DNA of 64,000 bases, from positions 17,461,687 through 17,525,686 of the forward strand of contig NC_021677.1 in assembly GCF_000247815.1 (NCBI RefSeq). Reading direction: 5' to 3'. The DNA comes from Ficedula albicollis (Eukaryota; Chordata; Aves; Passeriformes; Muscicapidae). The notes below the pieces were generated by a model, which was not told the DNA's origin, made no database searches, and saw only the letters and a list, made by a program, of their open reading frames with translations. The position numbers were made by a program, and so were the translations under genes. Numbering within the stretch: the stretch's first letter is position 1; the number at the start of each line of letters is the position of its first letter. Of this stretch, positions 49,330 through 63,965 are shown piece by piece.

Positions 49330-52300
49330 GGCACATTTATAACATTCCAATGCTTTGAAATAGCAGCAGGAAGTCAGACCATTTTCTTAGTCAGGCTGGA
49401 GAGCAGAAGCTATGTTTTGCACCAGCAGGTACAACAGCAAAAGCTCGCTTCATCCACATCCCCAGTTTCAGAAAAGAGTTTTACCTCCATTCTACCAACA
49501 CATTAAAATTAAGCCAGGGAAAAAATATACTCTACCCTATTTGAGTATCCCCTTTCCAATAAAAGCTGTACCATCAAAGATGATAACTGGCATTTCCCCA
49601 AAGACCAACCACATCCCTGGGGTTCAGTTGTCTGACACATGGCATGCTGCAGAACAGCCATGAGAATCTGGCTCAGCTTTGTTGTACAGAAATGGTTATT
49701 GAGTTATGAGACAATCCATAAGCTAAAGACAAGAAAAAATGCAGACAGAAATTAAACCATTCAGATGGTTCCAGTCAGTGGTTCAAGACACAAACAGCGA
49801 CAAAAGAAGCTCTAAAGTCTTAAGAAGGAAAAAAAAAAAAGGAGAATTAAAAGACAGCAATTTAGCACACTGAATAAGCTTGAGCAGCAGAGGAAAGCCC
49901 TTTCCCAGCTGACTGATGCCAATCTGCCAATTAACCTACCACCCATTAATTCTCTGCATCTGCAATGGAGGGCACATCGATACCACAGTGGCACTTTAAT
50001 CCTAGTTGACTACTACATGCATTAAGCAATAAATTACCACTGTGTACCCTTAAATTGCATGTGTCCTGCTTGCCCAGTCTCTGTGCACACAGAGATGTCT
50101 AGACAAAAGTGTCCCACCAGAGGGAGGGGTGCACAGAGCCCCTGAGCCTGTAAGCCTGCAGAAGCAATCTGTGAGCACGTTAAAACCTTAAAACATTGCA
50201 GCCAGAGCCTTCCATGGAGCTGCAAAGCACCACCAGAGAACACCCCTGATTTTGTTCAGAGCTTAACCCAGAGGCAGGCAATGTGCTCATACAGACACCT
50301 GGTAGCAAGTGCATGAGTTCATTCTATGGCTTTGAACAGCATGCCAACAACATGCTGTTTCTGAATATCTTTCTCTGGATATCCAATATGTATCTGAAAA
50401 TTATATCCCAAAAGCACAGTAAAAGGAGCTCAAGAGAAATAAATAGACTGAGTGACAGTGTTGCTGCTGCTACTGCCATTTCTGCTGCTTAATCTGACTG
50501 GTGACATGAAAAAGCACAAGCAGATGACAGCTGCTTTAGAGCCAAGACCATCAGATCAGCTCTGTTTTCCATAAAGCAGCAAAACATCTACATTTCTGTG
50601 TCGCAGAATGGGCACCTGAGAGAGCACTTCCCAAATCCTCCACGAGTAACCTGTGCTAGGCACAGCTTTGGGTCATTACCCACAAAGGTAATCTGTAGGC
50701 AGTAGGATCAGATTACGAGCAAAATCAGCAATACTCACAGAGCCACTTCAGCCTAATTGCCCAGATATTTTCTTTACAGCACTGACACATTTTCATTTCC
50801 CTGGTATGACAAGAACTTAGAAGTCTTATAAGAATGTAAAGCTCATGCACTTGCTTCTGCTACCAGAATATGGACAAGCCAATTTACACTGGTTTTTCAC
50901 CTGTGTGTTGAAAGGAAAGGTAGAAATAATATAATAGGCAAGTACTAAATAATAGAATTGATAAAGGGAGCCAGAGCAGACAAAGTGGGCACGTTTAAAT
51001 TACAACTCATACCAATGTCCTGTGACATCAACATAAGGTGAAATGGGGGTTAGGTGAAACTCTATTGAAATTCTGAAGAAATTATAGAATATAGAAATGT
51101 TACCCTCAGAAGTAACTGAAGAAGGAGGAAAATAATGAAATGGAAATAATTTCCTCTCCTTTTTCTTCCGTGCTGACAATCTGTACTGAAATTGCAAGTG
51201 CATCCTCTCTCATCGGGGTAGGCAAAGAGTGAGGGATCTTTAGCAGTCACTCTCAGTGGACTTTATTCTCTTTCCCATCACATTCTGCCAGTGTGATGAT
51301 CACAGAGACTGAATATGTCAAAGCCATTAGGAAAAGCAGAAGAAAATGCTGCACTTCTTAAAAATCAGTAAATAATTTTGGGATATGAACAAAAATGTCC
51401 CCATTACTGGGGCTTCACGTCCATACCCAGGGACAGCACAGTGTAGAGCATCCCTGAATCTCTAAGACTGTACATATCTCTTACCTCATGAAAGAGAAAT
51501 AATTAATTTCTCTTGGTCTCAAGTACTCATTCCTCTATGACCACATTTCTTGGCAACCCAAGAAAGATTGTATATATACTTGTTACATGATGTGAACAAT
51601 TATACTGTATAATAAATAAATACTGTGAATTGAAACCAATCTTTTTTTGGACAGGATTCAGCTCTGTCTCCTCCCATATACCCTGTTGTTTACTGAGGTT
51701 TTTTGTTCCTTTCTGCATCTTCTCTCTCCTAGACAAACAAAACTCAAGGGCCCTATCCCTCAATTTTGGACCTTAACAATTACCTGTCTCACTTCATTAC
51801 TCCTTCCATCCACATTAACTGTGCTGCTTTGCTACTTTTATTCCCTTTTCAAGACCAAAGCCCAGCTTTTCCTGGTTTCCAGTGCTGGTGTTCTAGCTCC
51901 AACACAGTTACAATCCAAAGGGAATGATGACCAGGGAAATATGGAAAACCATGAGCTTGGGAGACCAAAAATCTTGGAAAGCAAGCAGAAGAAAAGGTCT
52001 GAGCTGCCTCAAGTGCTTTCAGATGGACAACCAGAAGACCAAAAAGTAGGGTCAGGGACAAGACATGGCAGACTAGAGATTACATCAGGTCTACATGGCT
52101 GTTTCAAGGTAATGGAAACATTTCTTTTTTAATTTTTGGTTCTGCCTCCATTTGATAGTATGCCATATACAGTCATTAAGAGCTGAGTGGATTTTTATAG
52201 CTGCTATTAGAATTGAATTTTATCTTCCTCCAAAAAGATTTAATAAATTAAATTTCAAAGGCAAAAATAATCACTTACTGCCATGCACTTTCCCTCATTT

Positions 52301-53427
52301 TCCCTGTGAAATAAATTCATCAACAAGAAAGTTTTCACATGACAATCAATATCTATCAAATTCTGAACTTCAGCTTCAAGTTAAAGGCTAATAATCCTTA
52401 ACTTAGTGACACCCATCTCTGTTCTCCCTGGGCCATAGGGCCTACACATTTGCATGAATCACTAATACATTGAATTGTTGATCCAGATCAACAAAGCTTT
52501 CAAATGCCCTGTCTTGTTGATTGCCTCTATAAAACACACCCATAGCTCAGAAATGCTGATCCACACTAATGCATCTACTTCCAGTATTTGCTATACAGTC
52601 TAATAAAAATATTAATGCACTAGAAGTGCTGATGCAGCCCCAGAGCAAGATTTCTTCACCACAGAAGCATCCCGGTTTTCTCCCCCATGAGCTATGTTTT
52701 CAGTAAATGTCAGGCTGGAGCATACCAAGGAGGAGAAAATATTAAGCTCTTCTGTCCTCATCAGTCAGACAAGGTCACAGTGATTCAGAAATGGTGATGT
52801 GTTTCTTGCCAAAGAGGCAGGGTGAGAGAAATGGAAAATAAAGTATCCTGCAGATGAGGGAGAAGAGGGACAAATGTTGAGGCAACTATGTTGTAGGATA
52901 GAATCAATTTTATTCTGCTTTAATTTGGCTGTGTCAGGTTGTCAGGTTGCTTAGGTGTGTCAGTGTAGGTCCTACAGGTTCAGAATTTAGTGACTCCCCA
53001 GGTGAGTCAGGAAAGACCTTGGTGGTTTGAGAACTACTACCAAGGACTCCAGCTGTGTGGCACACATTGGTCCACCCATTCCTCTGTCACAAAAGATGTA
53101 CAGATTTGGGAACAAAGCTTCTTATATAATATAAAGCACTGTTTTAACCACCAGGGGGGATTAGAGAGAGCCAAGGACAAGATGCTATGCTACAAACATG
53201 GCTCTTATAAGATGGCCTTTACATAGCCTCACAGATATTAGGAATTAATCAGCTTTTTTAAAGACTGAAACTCTCCTTCTGAAGAATGAATGAAATAGGC
53301 AATTCCACTGTTTCCATTTTCAAAGAAACTGTTTATTTATCACCTTGGAGGGTGAAGTCAAAGCCAAATGCAACTGCCAACATTCCTCCTCAATTTAATG
53401 GCATACTTGTGATCTCTGGAAGTACAC
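49330..53427. other. Unique non-coding sequence, no supported gene
   Basis: The longest non-artefactual frame of the window lies here (51647-52132, plus strand, 161 codons). It starts from a non-ATG codon. Its first half is leucine- and phenylalanine-rich and its second half is charged and glutamine-rich. It matches no protein I know and shows no obvious splice context, so I do not call it. A short run of about 14 A lies near 49829-49842. Confidence 0.5.
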
Positions 53428-53497
53428 ATAAAAGATATTTAAATAAAAGATATTTAATTAAGCAAATAAATACGAGGGTTAATCTAAGCAAATAAAT
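53428..53497. repeat. Short local direct repeats in AT-rich DNA
   Basis: ATAAAAGATATTTAA occurs twice head to tail (53428-53442 and 53443-53457). TAAGCAAATAAAT then occurs at 53459-53471 and 53485-53497. These look like small tandem slippage duplications. Confidence 0.8.
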
Positions 53498-56400
53498 TGC
53501 TTGTAGAGAGTGTCATTAAAGTAACCAAAACTGGATACACTGAGATAGCAATTTATAAACACATATTATAACCAAGATCTGCACTAAAAATCCCACTCAT
53601 CACTAGAACACACCAGCTACACCAGCTCTACAGAGCACTGAATAAAAGCTAACCTAATAACTACCAGCATCTTTTAATATCCCAGGATAGTTCCTTATGC
53701 TTAACAAAATTTATTAAGTTACCAATTATTTTTTTGATCTACTTCACTTTTTAATGGACAGATGTTTTTGTTGCAATCACTCTATACATGTGCAATTTGC
53801 AGTATCACTTTTCAGCAAATGTCTGTACCTGCTGATCAAGGACAAAACCCTCTCCTGAAGAGAAAAAAAATTAGTCCTGCACAGAATTGATGTGAGACAC
53901 TCAGGAAAAGCTCAGAAAAGCTGAGGTGAGAAAAACAAGTAGCAGAGTAAACACTAAGGCCACCACAGCAGGCACATCTTATGAGCAATCTGTCCTTCTG
54001 TGAATCCATTCCTGTCTGCGGAACACAATTAAATTTGACTTTACTTGACAGTGCTCCATTGCAGCTTCAGAGTAATGTACTTCAAAATACATTTATAGAA
54101 AAAATTAAGTATATTTATAGGTGTTCATACAAATTATTTTTCCATGTAGGTTTTCATTGAACAGATAACAGTTGGGGGCAGATCTGTAATTACTATAAAC
54201 AAGACTATTTAACTCAGCTATATTTAATGGTTTTACTATTGAAAATTATTTATTGACTTACAGTTTGTTTCATTAACTGGTTAAAGGCTAGCAGGATGAA
54301 CCTACATTGTTATTTTACTTTTCTGATGCATTCCACAAAATCTTAAAAATACAACTACATAATCAGAGATGTGTAAAAGAAAACTTCAACATCACTCTTT
54401 ACTCTTGGGTAATAATGCCACACAGAGGGATACACAGGACTCAGTTGGGAAGATAGGAATGAAAATGGAGTGTCTTCCTTAAGTACACTCATCATTAATA
54501 ATTTCTCCTTCTGAATGTTCCCACAAGCACAACTCCTCACTTACACTCCAGCAGTTCTTTTCAAGGGAAAGCCTTGGAGTATTTTATAAAAATAGAAGTA
54601 AATTTTGTAGCTCACATATGAGAATCAGTACTGATATGATAAGAAACCCAAAACAACAGAATCCTAAGCTAAAAATAACCACTGTCACTGCACAAGCTGG
54701 AAGAACTATCAGATTCCAGTAAATGGTAAAGCTGAAGAATTCAAGCAGGAAAGACACAGAGGAGAATCTCAACAAAAAGAAACACACTGCAGTAAGGAAA
54801 TCAGGAAGCAGAACAAATACATGTAAGGATGATGGAAACATGAAATTATTTCTGAATAGTTATGACTGTCTTCTCTAACTTGGAGATTCTTTATCTAATA
54901 CCATCTGTTGATTTCACTGTGAAGCGTGTACTTTGGTCAGGAAGCTACTTTTTAATTTCAGACTGACTGCTTCTGTCCTCTGCAAGACCTCTGCTCTGTT
55001 GGGCAAATAAATGTCTTGGGGAATAAAGAACCCATTAAGGTCAAAATGATAGTTTCCTGTAAAAGGCCAATGTGCCATTTAGCCTTACATATTTAGAAAG
55101 GTACACAGTAGCGCCAGTAACAACTTTAACTGAACAAAATTTGCCCTGTCAAGTTAATTTCTGACAGACAATGTCAGCAGCAGCAGCAAGCTGATGCTGA
55201 AATGTTTTTAAAGGGTACCCTGCACAGGACAGGACTGTTCCTAGGACCAAAGGAGAAACCCTTCCAATCCCAGAGACTCTGCTGTACCAGGAGCATGCCT
55301 CTAGCTATGCCGTTTTGGAAAATTTCAGACTTGACAGTTCAGCCATTTCCCAGGAGCAGGTTAGAGAAACTCATGTTGTTTTGCTCACGTTTAAAAACCA
55401 AAGAAAAATAATATTTTCTTTAAGAAGCTCTACACATACAGTGTGGAAGTGCAACTTGGCAGGGAAGAATAATAACTCACAAGCCATCAGATGAACTGGA
55501 GCCAAGTACTCCTTAGCAAAGTTATAGAAGTTTCCTGCAGCTGACTGTGCTGAAAACTCCATTTCCCCCAAGCAGGCTGCAGCCAGGGCTGTGTGAGGGC
55601 AGCCAAGGTTTTCCTACAAATGCAGATTCCTCTCTCAGCCTCTGCATCAAAAGCACATAAACAGTTTCTTGTTTCTCCTCAGGCTCTGGCTGAGTGGGAA
55701 AAAGAGCACAGGAAGGTGGTCAGAACAGATAGCAGAGAAGTTTCCAAATTTATGAAGATAAGGAAACTTTTATATATATACGCTAAAAAAAGCTATGAAC
55801 CTCCAAAGCTTGGAATGGAATCTAAAATTTGAATCTCAGCATTTCAGAAATACCTTTCCTGTTAGTAAATAAGGTGTGTCTTTTTCTTATTTCCATTAAA
55901 AACCCCAAGCAACTGATACTTCAGTTACTCCATTAACAAAATTGGTAGAAAATCAATGAATGTGAAGCATCTTCCTCAGTAAGACATGACAGGACTGCCA
56001 CTATTAGAGGATGTAACTACTAAATCTTTACCGTTAGTCATTTAACACAGAAAATGTTAAGTTACTCCAGTTCTGGTGTTTCCTAACTTTAAAGCACTTT
56101 GCAGTTTTATTAAGCTTCCTTTGGGGTTTTTTTGGCACATAAACAGACACAGAAACTGATGGTATTTATGTAGAGTTTTATGACAGTATGAAAGCATCCT
56201 GTTTGCTTTTAGTCTGAGACAGAGAATATTCACCAAAAATAAATTCCAATCATTCCAATCCAAAGGGCAGGAAATGAACCAGCTAGAGAAGTGAACTAAT
56301 CCAGCAGTCAAACCAAAACTATGTGGCTCAGAGTTTTTACTCAAATATTTATAAAATGGGAAAACTGGCTACTCTGACTTATCTCCAGCTCATCTGCTGA

Positions 56401-59400
56401 TGTCTGACACCCAATTCTTTAAGCATGCCAGCCACATGTACTCGAGCATTTACAGTTTTTACACCTAGAGCCAATGTGAAAGATACAGCTGTTGAAAGCT
56501 TTAAGAGCAGGATGTGTGAAACAATAACAGTGTCACATTCTGAAATTGCTTTTTACACATTACTTAAAAAAAAATTTAAAAAAAACAATTTACTAACTTG
56601 TAGAGAGGCTTGATGTCCTCCCTACCCCACATTCACTCTTAGGACAGTTCTTAGCAGTTCAAAGTACTGTTATGGTTACACATGTGCATATAAACACTTG
56701 CAAAACACTGACAATTCAGCACTTAAATGTTTCTATGCAGATACTGACTAATTTTTCATCATGTAGACATTGCTTATTTTGAAATAGAGAGGCTGTTCCT
56801 ATGTATCCTTTGTGCCCAAAGAAGCATGCTTTAACAAAGATCTCCCAAACAGAGCATATAATATTCAAAGGAATATAAATTATTAAAGTGGTTCAGTTAC
56901 AAACATGCTTTTGAAAACACCTAGTGTGCCTAAGTTATACTCTTTTCTAGTCTGTGTACTCATGTATAAATACAGCTGACTTGATTTTCAAACGGAATTA
57001 ACATCTGAAACATCCCACCAAACCCTGTGGTTTTACATCAGGTTTACTTGGGTTTTTTTCCTATGGAAATACACCCATGGTTGAATAATGGCCAAGCTCC
57101 TGGGAAGAAACACTTCTTGCTGTTAAAGGACAGGAAAGATTCTTCTTTTCAATGCCACCCAATGGACAATGTTAACCAGGAAAAATTTGGAAACTGAAGC
57201 CATTACGGTTTGATCCAGCGAGCTTGAGATCACCGCTGGAACCATGGAGACACCTGAGCTTAGGGAAGGAGTAAAGCAGCATGGCCCCTGCCAGTCCCAT
57301 CAGGCAGCTGGTTAAAGGGGTATGGACAAACACCACCCTTCCTGCAAACAGTCCTCCATCCTGAAATCTGGGTATCTACAAACATGGAAAACACCCCGTG
57401 ACTCTTTCTTCCCCTGGAGATAAAGTGAGCTTACAGAGCAGTCAGACAGCAGTCCTTTGCCATAAACAGTGGCCATCACAAAGGACAAGGATATTCACTG
57501 TAGCCTCAAGAAAATCTTAACTACTGCCCTGCGCATGCAGCAATTTTGACAAAAGCAAAACTACATTCCAGAAGTCAAATCAAATTGTACTCAGGTCAGT
57601 TTTGCACTATGATAGCAAACTTGTTCAGAGCAGAAGGAGCCTTGAAATAACTGATGAAGAAACCCAGCTCTGTAAGACACATCTAGATAAAACTCACTGG
57701 TCCTCTCCTGATCTCTCTCCTTTTTTCTGCAACAGATTTATTAAGGCATGGCCCAGCAGTCCAGGTCAATTACTGGGAAAAGGCCGGGGCACAACATATC
57801 AACTGAACAGCTTTCTACCTCATTAAAGGTGAAAATAAAAGGGATTTGAGCTACAGCAGCTTCTTGTGTGCTTGCTGATGGATTTGTGATTCATTATTGA
57901 TTGTCCAAGTGGAGGCACTTAGTTCTCCTTACTTTACAGAAAGAACATTTTGTCATGAAAATGAGTGACACAAAAGATCCAACCCAACAAACCTCAGTCA
58001 TAGTTGAAGTTTTGGGAAATACGTACTTACCTGGTTTTAAAACTCCTCCCTTGTTGACTACTACTTTTACAGGGCTTTCCTTAGCAATTTTTATTGACAA
58101 TTAAAAATTAAGCAGAGCACAAGGCCCAAGTGACTTCCAAGTTGGAAGATATTCTAATTCTTCAAAGACAACTAAACCTACTAAATTTTTAAAACTAGTG
58201 TTCTAGTATCTTAATTCCTGACATGCCCCAATTAGATGTGGGATAATGACTATGAAATTTAACCCCATTAATTGGATTACTTAAGTTAAAGCCCATAGGC
58301 AGAAATGAACAAATATGAAGGGGGAAACATGCATGCTAGAAACAATCAGAGGTAACACTAAGGCAGATATAGGTAAGTCAGTCAGAATTTGAGGGAGAAA
58401 AGCAGAAAAATCTGAAAACTTGTTTCCCTGACCAGAAGCACCAGGCCTTAGAGGTCTCCTCTCTGGCTGCAGTGCACAATGGCTCTAAAAAAGTTTCCTG
58501 TGAAAAACAGAGATAACTTTATTGTCTTCATGATGTCAGTTTCCATAAACTGAAGCTATTTTCTTTTAGAGCAGTCTCCTTCAATTCAGGACCTGCATAT
58601 TCCTTAAGTGAGGAAAACAGCAGAACACAACATGGCACCATCAGTCCCATATTGCATCTCAGCACATCAGCCAAAATGCTGGTCCAAACCAGTAACTGTG
58701 AATCCTTGAAAACCTCTACAAGCAGGACCTCACTCTGCCCAAACATCCTGGAGCATTTTTCATTTGCATTTATTTTTAGCTTCCCACTAATTAATTTAAA
58801 ATAATACTTTTGCTCTGTTTGTATTCAATTAATTAGATTATGAAGTTTCTGGCACAAAACAGCATGCTGAAATAGGAGCTTAGTTACAGATAAAATACTG
58901 CTCTTTCAGGCATTGCTTTGTCACAAACCTAACAAATGAAGACAAATTCAAACAACATCTCAACTTTGGTTTTTAATGGCTAAGATGATTGCAGTCTTAA
59001 AAGAAACCACAGTATGAAAGGCAACCACTGAGCAGAAATATGCCTGGCTCAACAGGACCCCTCAGCTATCTTGGGCAGGAACAGGAAGCTTCCTTGAAGC
59101 CCTTGGCACTCTCAGAAACCCTGAACACATTTTTTGGCTTGGCTTCCTTTGTCACTATAGAGCTACTTGTAAAAAGAGGTCAAATGATTTTTGTGGGATT
59201 TCAAATTCAGAGTAAAAGCTAGTACTCGTCATTAATCAAGTAAATTGCCAGTGCTTCATTCTGCAAAGTAAATTACTTAAGTTATATCTCTTTTTCTGTA
59301 GGTCTGATTAAAGACAGAGAAGACAAATGAGTTTTCAGCATTAAGGAATTGAAAAATATATTCTTCATAATTCATGTGTGGCACTAGGAGGGTGGGTTGG

Positions 59401-62400
59401 ACGCTTGGTTGCTTTTTAAAAGGTCATGCATAGAAGGGCGTGCATCAAATCTGCCCCTGTAAAAGCTATCCTACCTCTGAAGTTCAGCTTACAGCAAATA
59501 TAGCTCACACAATGCACAGTTTCCTGAATCTCTACAATAAAACCACCAGCCAAAATCCACAAAGGGCTATTAATTCACACCCTTCACAGTACAGCGTGAA
59601 GACTCGACAAAATATCTTTGCAATAGGCAGAGATTTCTAAGGTGGAGGAAGAGAACCAAGTGTGCAAATGTTATTGATGTTCTGTAAGAGCTGCACACTT
59701 TTCATTTTCATGGGATTAGTTGACAAGGCTGGATCTAAAACAACAGCCTATGAGAAAGCCACATTGTCTCTCATGCAAGGTAGCTAAAATACCAGGATAA
59801 CTGAAGGGTGGACATTTTCTCACTTAACTAAACCATGTCTGTTGACCAAGGACATATTTTACTTTTGACCAGACATACCTAACAGCAGACAAAAGAAAAT
59901 TTCAAATCTCCAAACACACTTTGATTTACTGTTCTAAACTGGCTGCTGGGGGCTCCTCACTTTGAGTGATCTAGACTATGGATGAAAGCCAGTCAGTCTT
60001 ATCATATTTCAATCAGCATTTACACATTTTCAGATCTAATTTGGAATCATAGAACTCCTTCAACCTTCTCCCAGTATGAAATCCAGAGGATACCTGTACA
60101 CAGCAACTTATTAAAATATTTAACACAGGCCCACCATTTCGCAAAAAGATTATTCCTCTTCTTCCTCTGGAACTGGAAACACAAAATGTAAATCTGCTTG
60201 CTAAAACGGTACAACAGAATAGGTAACAACCCAATTTGCACCCAAAGGGTTAATGGTATTTGAAGAGTTTGCTTTACTCTCAAACAGAAAGAAGCTGGGG
60301 TAAAAGACCTCCTTCCCCTCATGTCAGAGCTCAGTAAAGAGAGATATCTGTGAGAGCAACTGTCCCTCTCACCAGAGGCTGCATCTGGAGGGGTCTTTCC
60401 TGTCCCCTAAGAGTAATGGAACAATGCACTTTTCCCAAAACAGCCAAGGTCTCTGCAGCATTAGCCAGGAGCACGTGCTGAGCAGTGGATGAGCTGTCAC
60501 TACCCTGAACAAGTGAAGTCAACATGCTGACAGTAGAAGCAGAAGTCCAGGCATCATTTTCTTGCATTACTTAATCTTTCATGGCAGCCTGCTTGCTTCC
60601 TTCTCTCTATTCCTTTGCCTATTTGCTACTGCCTCTCCCATATGGAGGAACTACATCATTAAAATAATAGGGCATAGGCTTCCTCACCATTCCCTCCCCT
60701 TTGCTTTCGTATCTGTCCCATCTCTGGACCAGGCATACTGTCCTGTTTCAGCAGAAAATTAACTCTATCAACAGCATCTGACACAAGAAGATAAAGCCAC
60801 TGATGGGAATTTTACTTGCTATCTACACCTGTATAATGTTGGAGAGAATAACTAAGGCCATAAATATATGACCCTTATTGTGCCTCATGGGTCTTACAGT
60901 TAGCAAAAGGAAGCACATCCTAAGTAAAAAGCAACTTCATAGGCTGAGATATTATGATATATATCAGCTTGCAAACCTGTTTGGGTAGAAATAAACACCT
61001 ACTCTATAAGCCTACATTTGTAGCCTGATTTGACACTATCTGCACATCACCAGGCACTAACACCATAAAAATTAGTAATTACAGTAATAATACAGAGGTT
61101 TTTGGAGCAGCAGGAAAGGAATAAGCTGAGATAGATGTGCAGGAAAAGTGCTAGAAAGTTCTGCAGCAAAGACTGAGCCACCTGCTGCACAAAAGAGAAA
61201 CCTCCTAAGAGGCTCCAAAAGCAAGGTAAAAACCATCAGTAGTAAGAGAAAAGGAAGAAATAACTGAAGAAGACAAAGAATTGGAGGAAGGGACAGAGGG
61301 ATACCACATTCACAGGTTTTAAATGTAGTTAATGCTGCCCTTAGCTGGTTTACAGAGGCAGACACACCTGAGCCTCGCTTTCCTGCCACAACAGAGTGCT
61401 TCAAGGTGCCTTGAAGAAATATCTGTCAGGTACCAGACATGAGATGGATTTTATGGAGCCTTGCAGGGAGGGGGAGAGGCCAGGAGGAAATGAGGTGCTG
61501 ATCATAACAAAAACTGCTGGAGCCAGCCATAATGGGAGAGTGGGAGCGTGTCTGAAGTGAAAATGAAGGTGTTAAGGGATGTGCCACACTACATCAATGT
61601 CAGAGATCGCCTGGTGCCTTCGAGCAACTCAGAAAGAGACACGTAGCTCAACTGCAGGCACAGTTCTTTGTGGTTATGGCAGCTGTCTGCATCCTCTCAA
61701 AAATTATAAAGCAAAAACTTTCATATAAATGAAACACTTGCCTTGAGTGGCAAGGTTGTGGGAAATGCAGCCAGAAGACAGAGACACGCTTTGTAACAAA
61801 GTCAGCATTTTACTTACCAACTTTGTTTCCCCTTTTCACTTAATATGAATACATTGGAGGGCACAAAGGTAATGAAAAACCAGGAGCTGGGGTTAACAGA
61901 GCACTTCCCAAGCCTCAAGTGACTGAGCCTTCTTAAGCAATACAGAGCCAAGATGTACCCTCTCTCCTCTACTACCACTTGTTTTTAAGTGCCCCATTAT
62001 CTCTATTTACACGCAGGTCCACAGCCATTCCCTTTTGGACATGGGGGTAAGGAGAGATTGAAGAGGCACAATAACACTCTTCAAGCATTCTGATTAAGTA
62101 GAATGACTTTATAAAAGCTTGGGCAGTGATTACTCTTCACTGGCTAACTTCTGTTTCAGTCTAGAGTAGCCTATCTTTTTATTATCCTGAACTGATTAAG
62201 GGATCAAAATCTCACTTATATCCTGTCTGCCAGGCAATAAGGGACCTGACCTGGCAGATGCACCAGCATCTCTCTGTGCTTTTGGAGACCTCTGAACAAG
62301 AACTTTTAAGAGCTGTACTTCTGAAAAAACACCAGATCTCTGGATCCATGCAGTTTTTTTGCTTTGCCCTCTCCAATGAGTGCATATGACTCCTTAGAAG

Positions 62401-63229
62401 ATAAACTATTGCCAGCAGCCAGTTCTTTCTTTTCTCAGATGGCACAGTGTACTGGGACAGTACCCATAACTTCTTGCAAGGGATTTTGTGTTGTGTCCAA
62501 ATTAGACTACTTTGTCTCATTAGCAGGTTTTTATGCTTGAGAGGATAGGATAGATAAACACACAGCACTAGTCCTCCGCACTGTGAGGAATATATTTTTT
62601 TCCAAGTATGCATGCATGGTGTATCCTGTTATCTAAAACACAGCCCAAAGGGCCACTGGTTCTTAGGCACTTGCTGAGTGCACTTATCATTTGCTGCTCA
62701 CCTACTCACCATGACACCCACCCACCTCACAATGGGACTACATGCCAAAGAAAAAGGATGTAACCTTAGCAATGAGAAATGTTAAGTGCATCTGAAAAAT
62801 TATTAGGAGTAAGAGTTTTGAAGTTGCAGTGAAGCAACCCTAGCACCCTTAAGGTGAGTTTCTAACAGCCTTTTCTCATTAAAAACAGCATACCACTGCA
62901 CAGGGACTGGCACACCCAATAAGAGATTTGGAAGAGAACTGAACTTCAGCAGTCTGGGCAGGAACTGTGGCCACTGATCCCTGGGGGGAGGCACCACCAG
63001 CATCAGATGTCTCTGATGGGGATGCTCAAAGAACCCCTACCAGATGCAATTTGAGATGTGCCTGGACTATAGATTTTGGTAAGTGTAAGCTATGAAGTAG
63101 GTTATTAAGTACCAAATACTTCATTAAGTATAAAAACATTGCCTTTGTGTCTGTATTTCTAATTTATGTTTCATCACCACACCAACTCTTTATTCTGTCC
63201 ATGAACTGCCCTTATTTTAATAAACTGAG
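53498..63229. other. Unique non-coding sequence, nothing recognised
   Basis: This is a long stretch in which I recognise no repeat family, RNA gene or coding exon. A (CAG)4 patch lies at about 55175-55186 and a TA-rich patch near 55772-55780. Open frames reach 133 codons (62212-62613, minus) and 110 codons (61072-61404, minus), none with a recognisable domain. The near absence of repeats over almost 10 kb is itself typical of bird DNA. Confidence 0.5.
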
Positions 63230-63480
63230 CCTCAAAATCTGCCCAGGTGGCTACACCAGCTGATTAATGACACTTTTATGGGTGGTGGCATCTAGGATCC
63301 TAATGAAGTCTAGAGGATTATTACTTTGCTAATTTGAAGGTGAAGAAATAGTTAAATAGGGCTTTTATTCAGAACATTTCCATGCATTAAGATGACTTTA
63401 ATGCAATTGCCAAACCCAGCCTTTGTAGTCACCCGAGTTACACTTGTTTATTGTGTCTGAATAAATTTGACACAAGAGTG
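63230..63480. other. Candidate conserved non-coding element
   Basis: A run of enhancer-like words appears without repeat or coding signature: GCTGATTAATGACAC near 63259-63273, GATTATTACTTTGCTAATTTG near 63316-63336, GACTTTAATGCAATTGCC near 63393-63410 and GTTACACTTGTTTATTG near 63437-63453. It is the best-looking of these blocks by eye. Conservation is unverified. Confidence 0.32.
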
Positions 63481-63879
63481 CTCTCAGGCACTGCCATAAG
63501 GTTTATGTATGCTTGGATGGTACAATCTGCATTTCTATATTTTGAAATATTTAAGTTCATCAATAAAGCTAAAGGGCAGTGAATTAAAAATCAATACAAA
63601 GGCAGACTTCTTAAGGCAACACAGAGGGAATTTGTGGAATACAAAATTGCTAGAATTTGTTAAAGATGGGTGCAGGGAATGAATTTTAAGAAGGACCCAG
63701 TGTTATCATTATGCAACTTCACATAAAACAGGTAGTAAAAAAAAAATATCACACTTTGGAGTATGAACTGACAGATACAAAGGTCATGAAGTAACTCCTC
63801 TGCCTTTTCAACCTCAAGTAAATTACTGCACAGTTGATTAGATAAATTACTGAAAGGAGCTGTGGGTCACCTTGATCCA
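63481..63879. other. Unique non-coding sequence, nothing recognised
   Basis: Ordinary AT-rich sequence with a run of about nine A near 63739-63747. Confidence 0.5.
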
Positions 63880-63965
63880 GCTCCATCGCTGTTGCAGGCG
63901 GTGTGCTAATACGCCACAGGAGGCAATGAGCTAATTCAATATGGCAAAGTCTGCATTAACAGACC
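63880..63965. other. Possible conserved non-coding element at the right end
   Basis: It combines GC-balanced words with CpG (CATCGCTG, GCAGGCGG, ATACGCCAC) and AT-rich words (GAGCTAATTCAATATGG, CATTAACAG). CpG surviving in otherwise CpG-poor sequence can hint at constraint. It is short and runs towards the window edge. Confidence 0.22.

Noticed and set aside
51647..52132. 161-codon plus-strand frame, the longest ordinary open frame
   Set aside because: It starts at a non-ATG codon, has no recognisable domain or homologue, and its composition shifts from hydrophobic to charged without structure. A frame of this length in 64 kb read six ways is unremarkable.
55175..55186. (CAG)4 patch as a possible trinucleotide expansion
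   Set aside because: Only four units; far too short to be notable.
58528..58746. 72-codon minus-strand frame considered as a possible retroelement fragment
   Set aside because: I could not place it in any retroelement protein, and there are no flanking terminal repeats or CR1 blocks.
62212..62613. 133-codon minus-strand frame
   Set aside because: Cysteine- and serine-containing but without any repeated or spaced pattern that would suggest a zinc finger or disulfide-rich domain.
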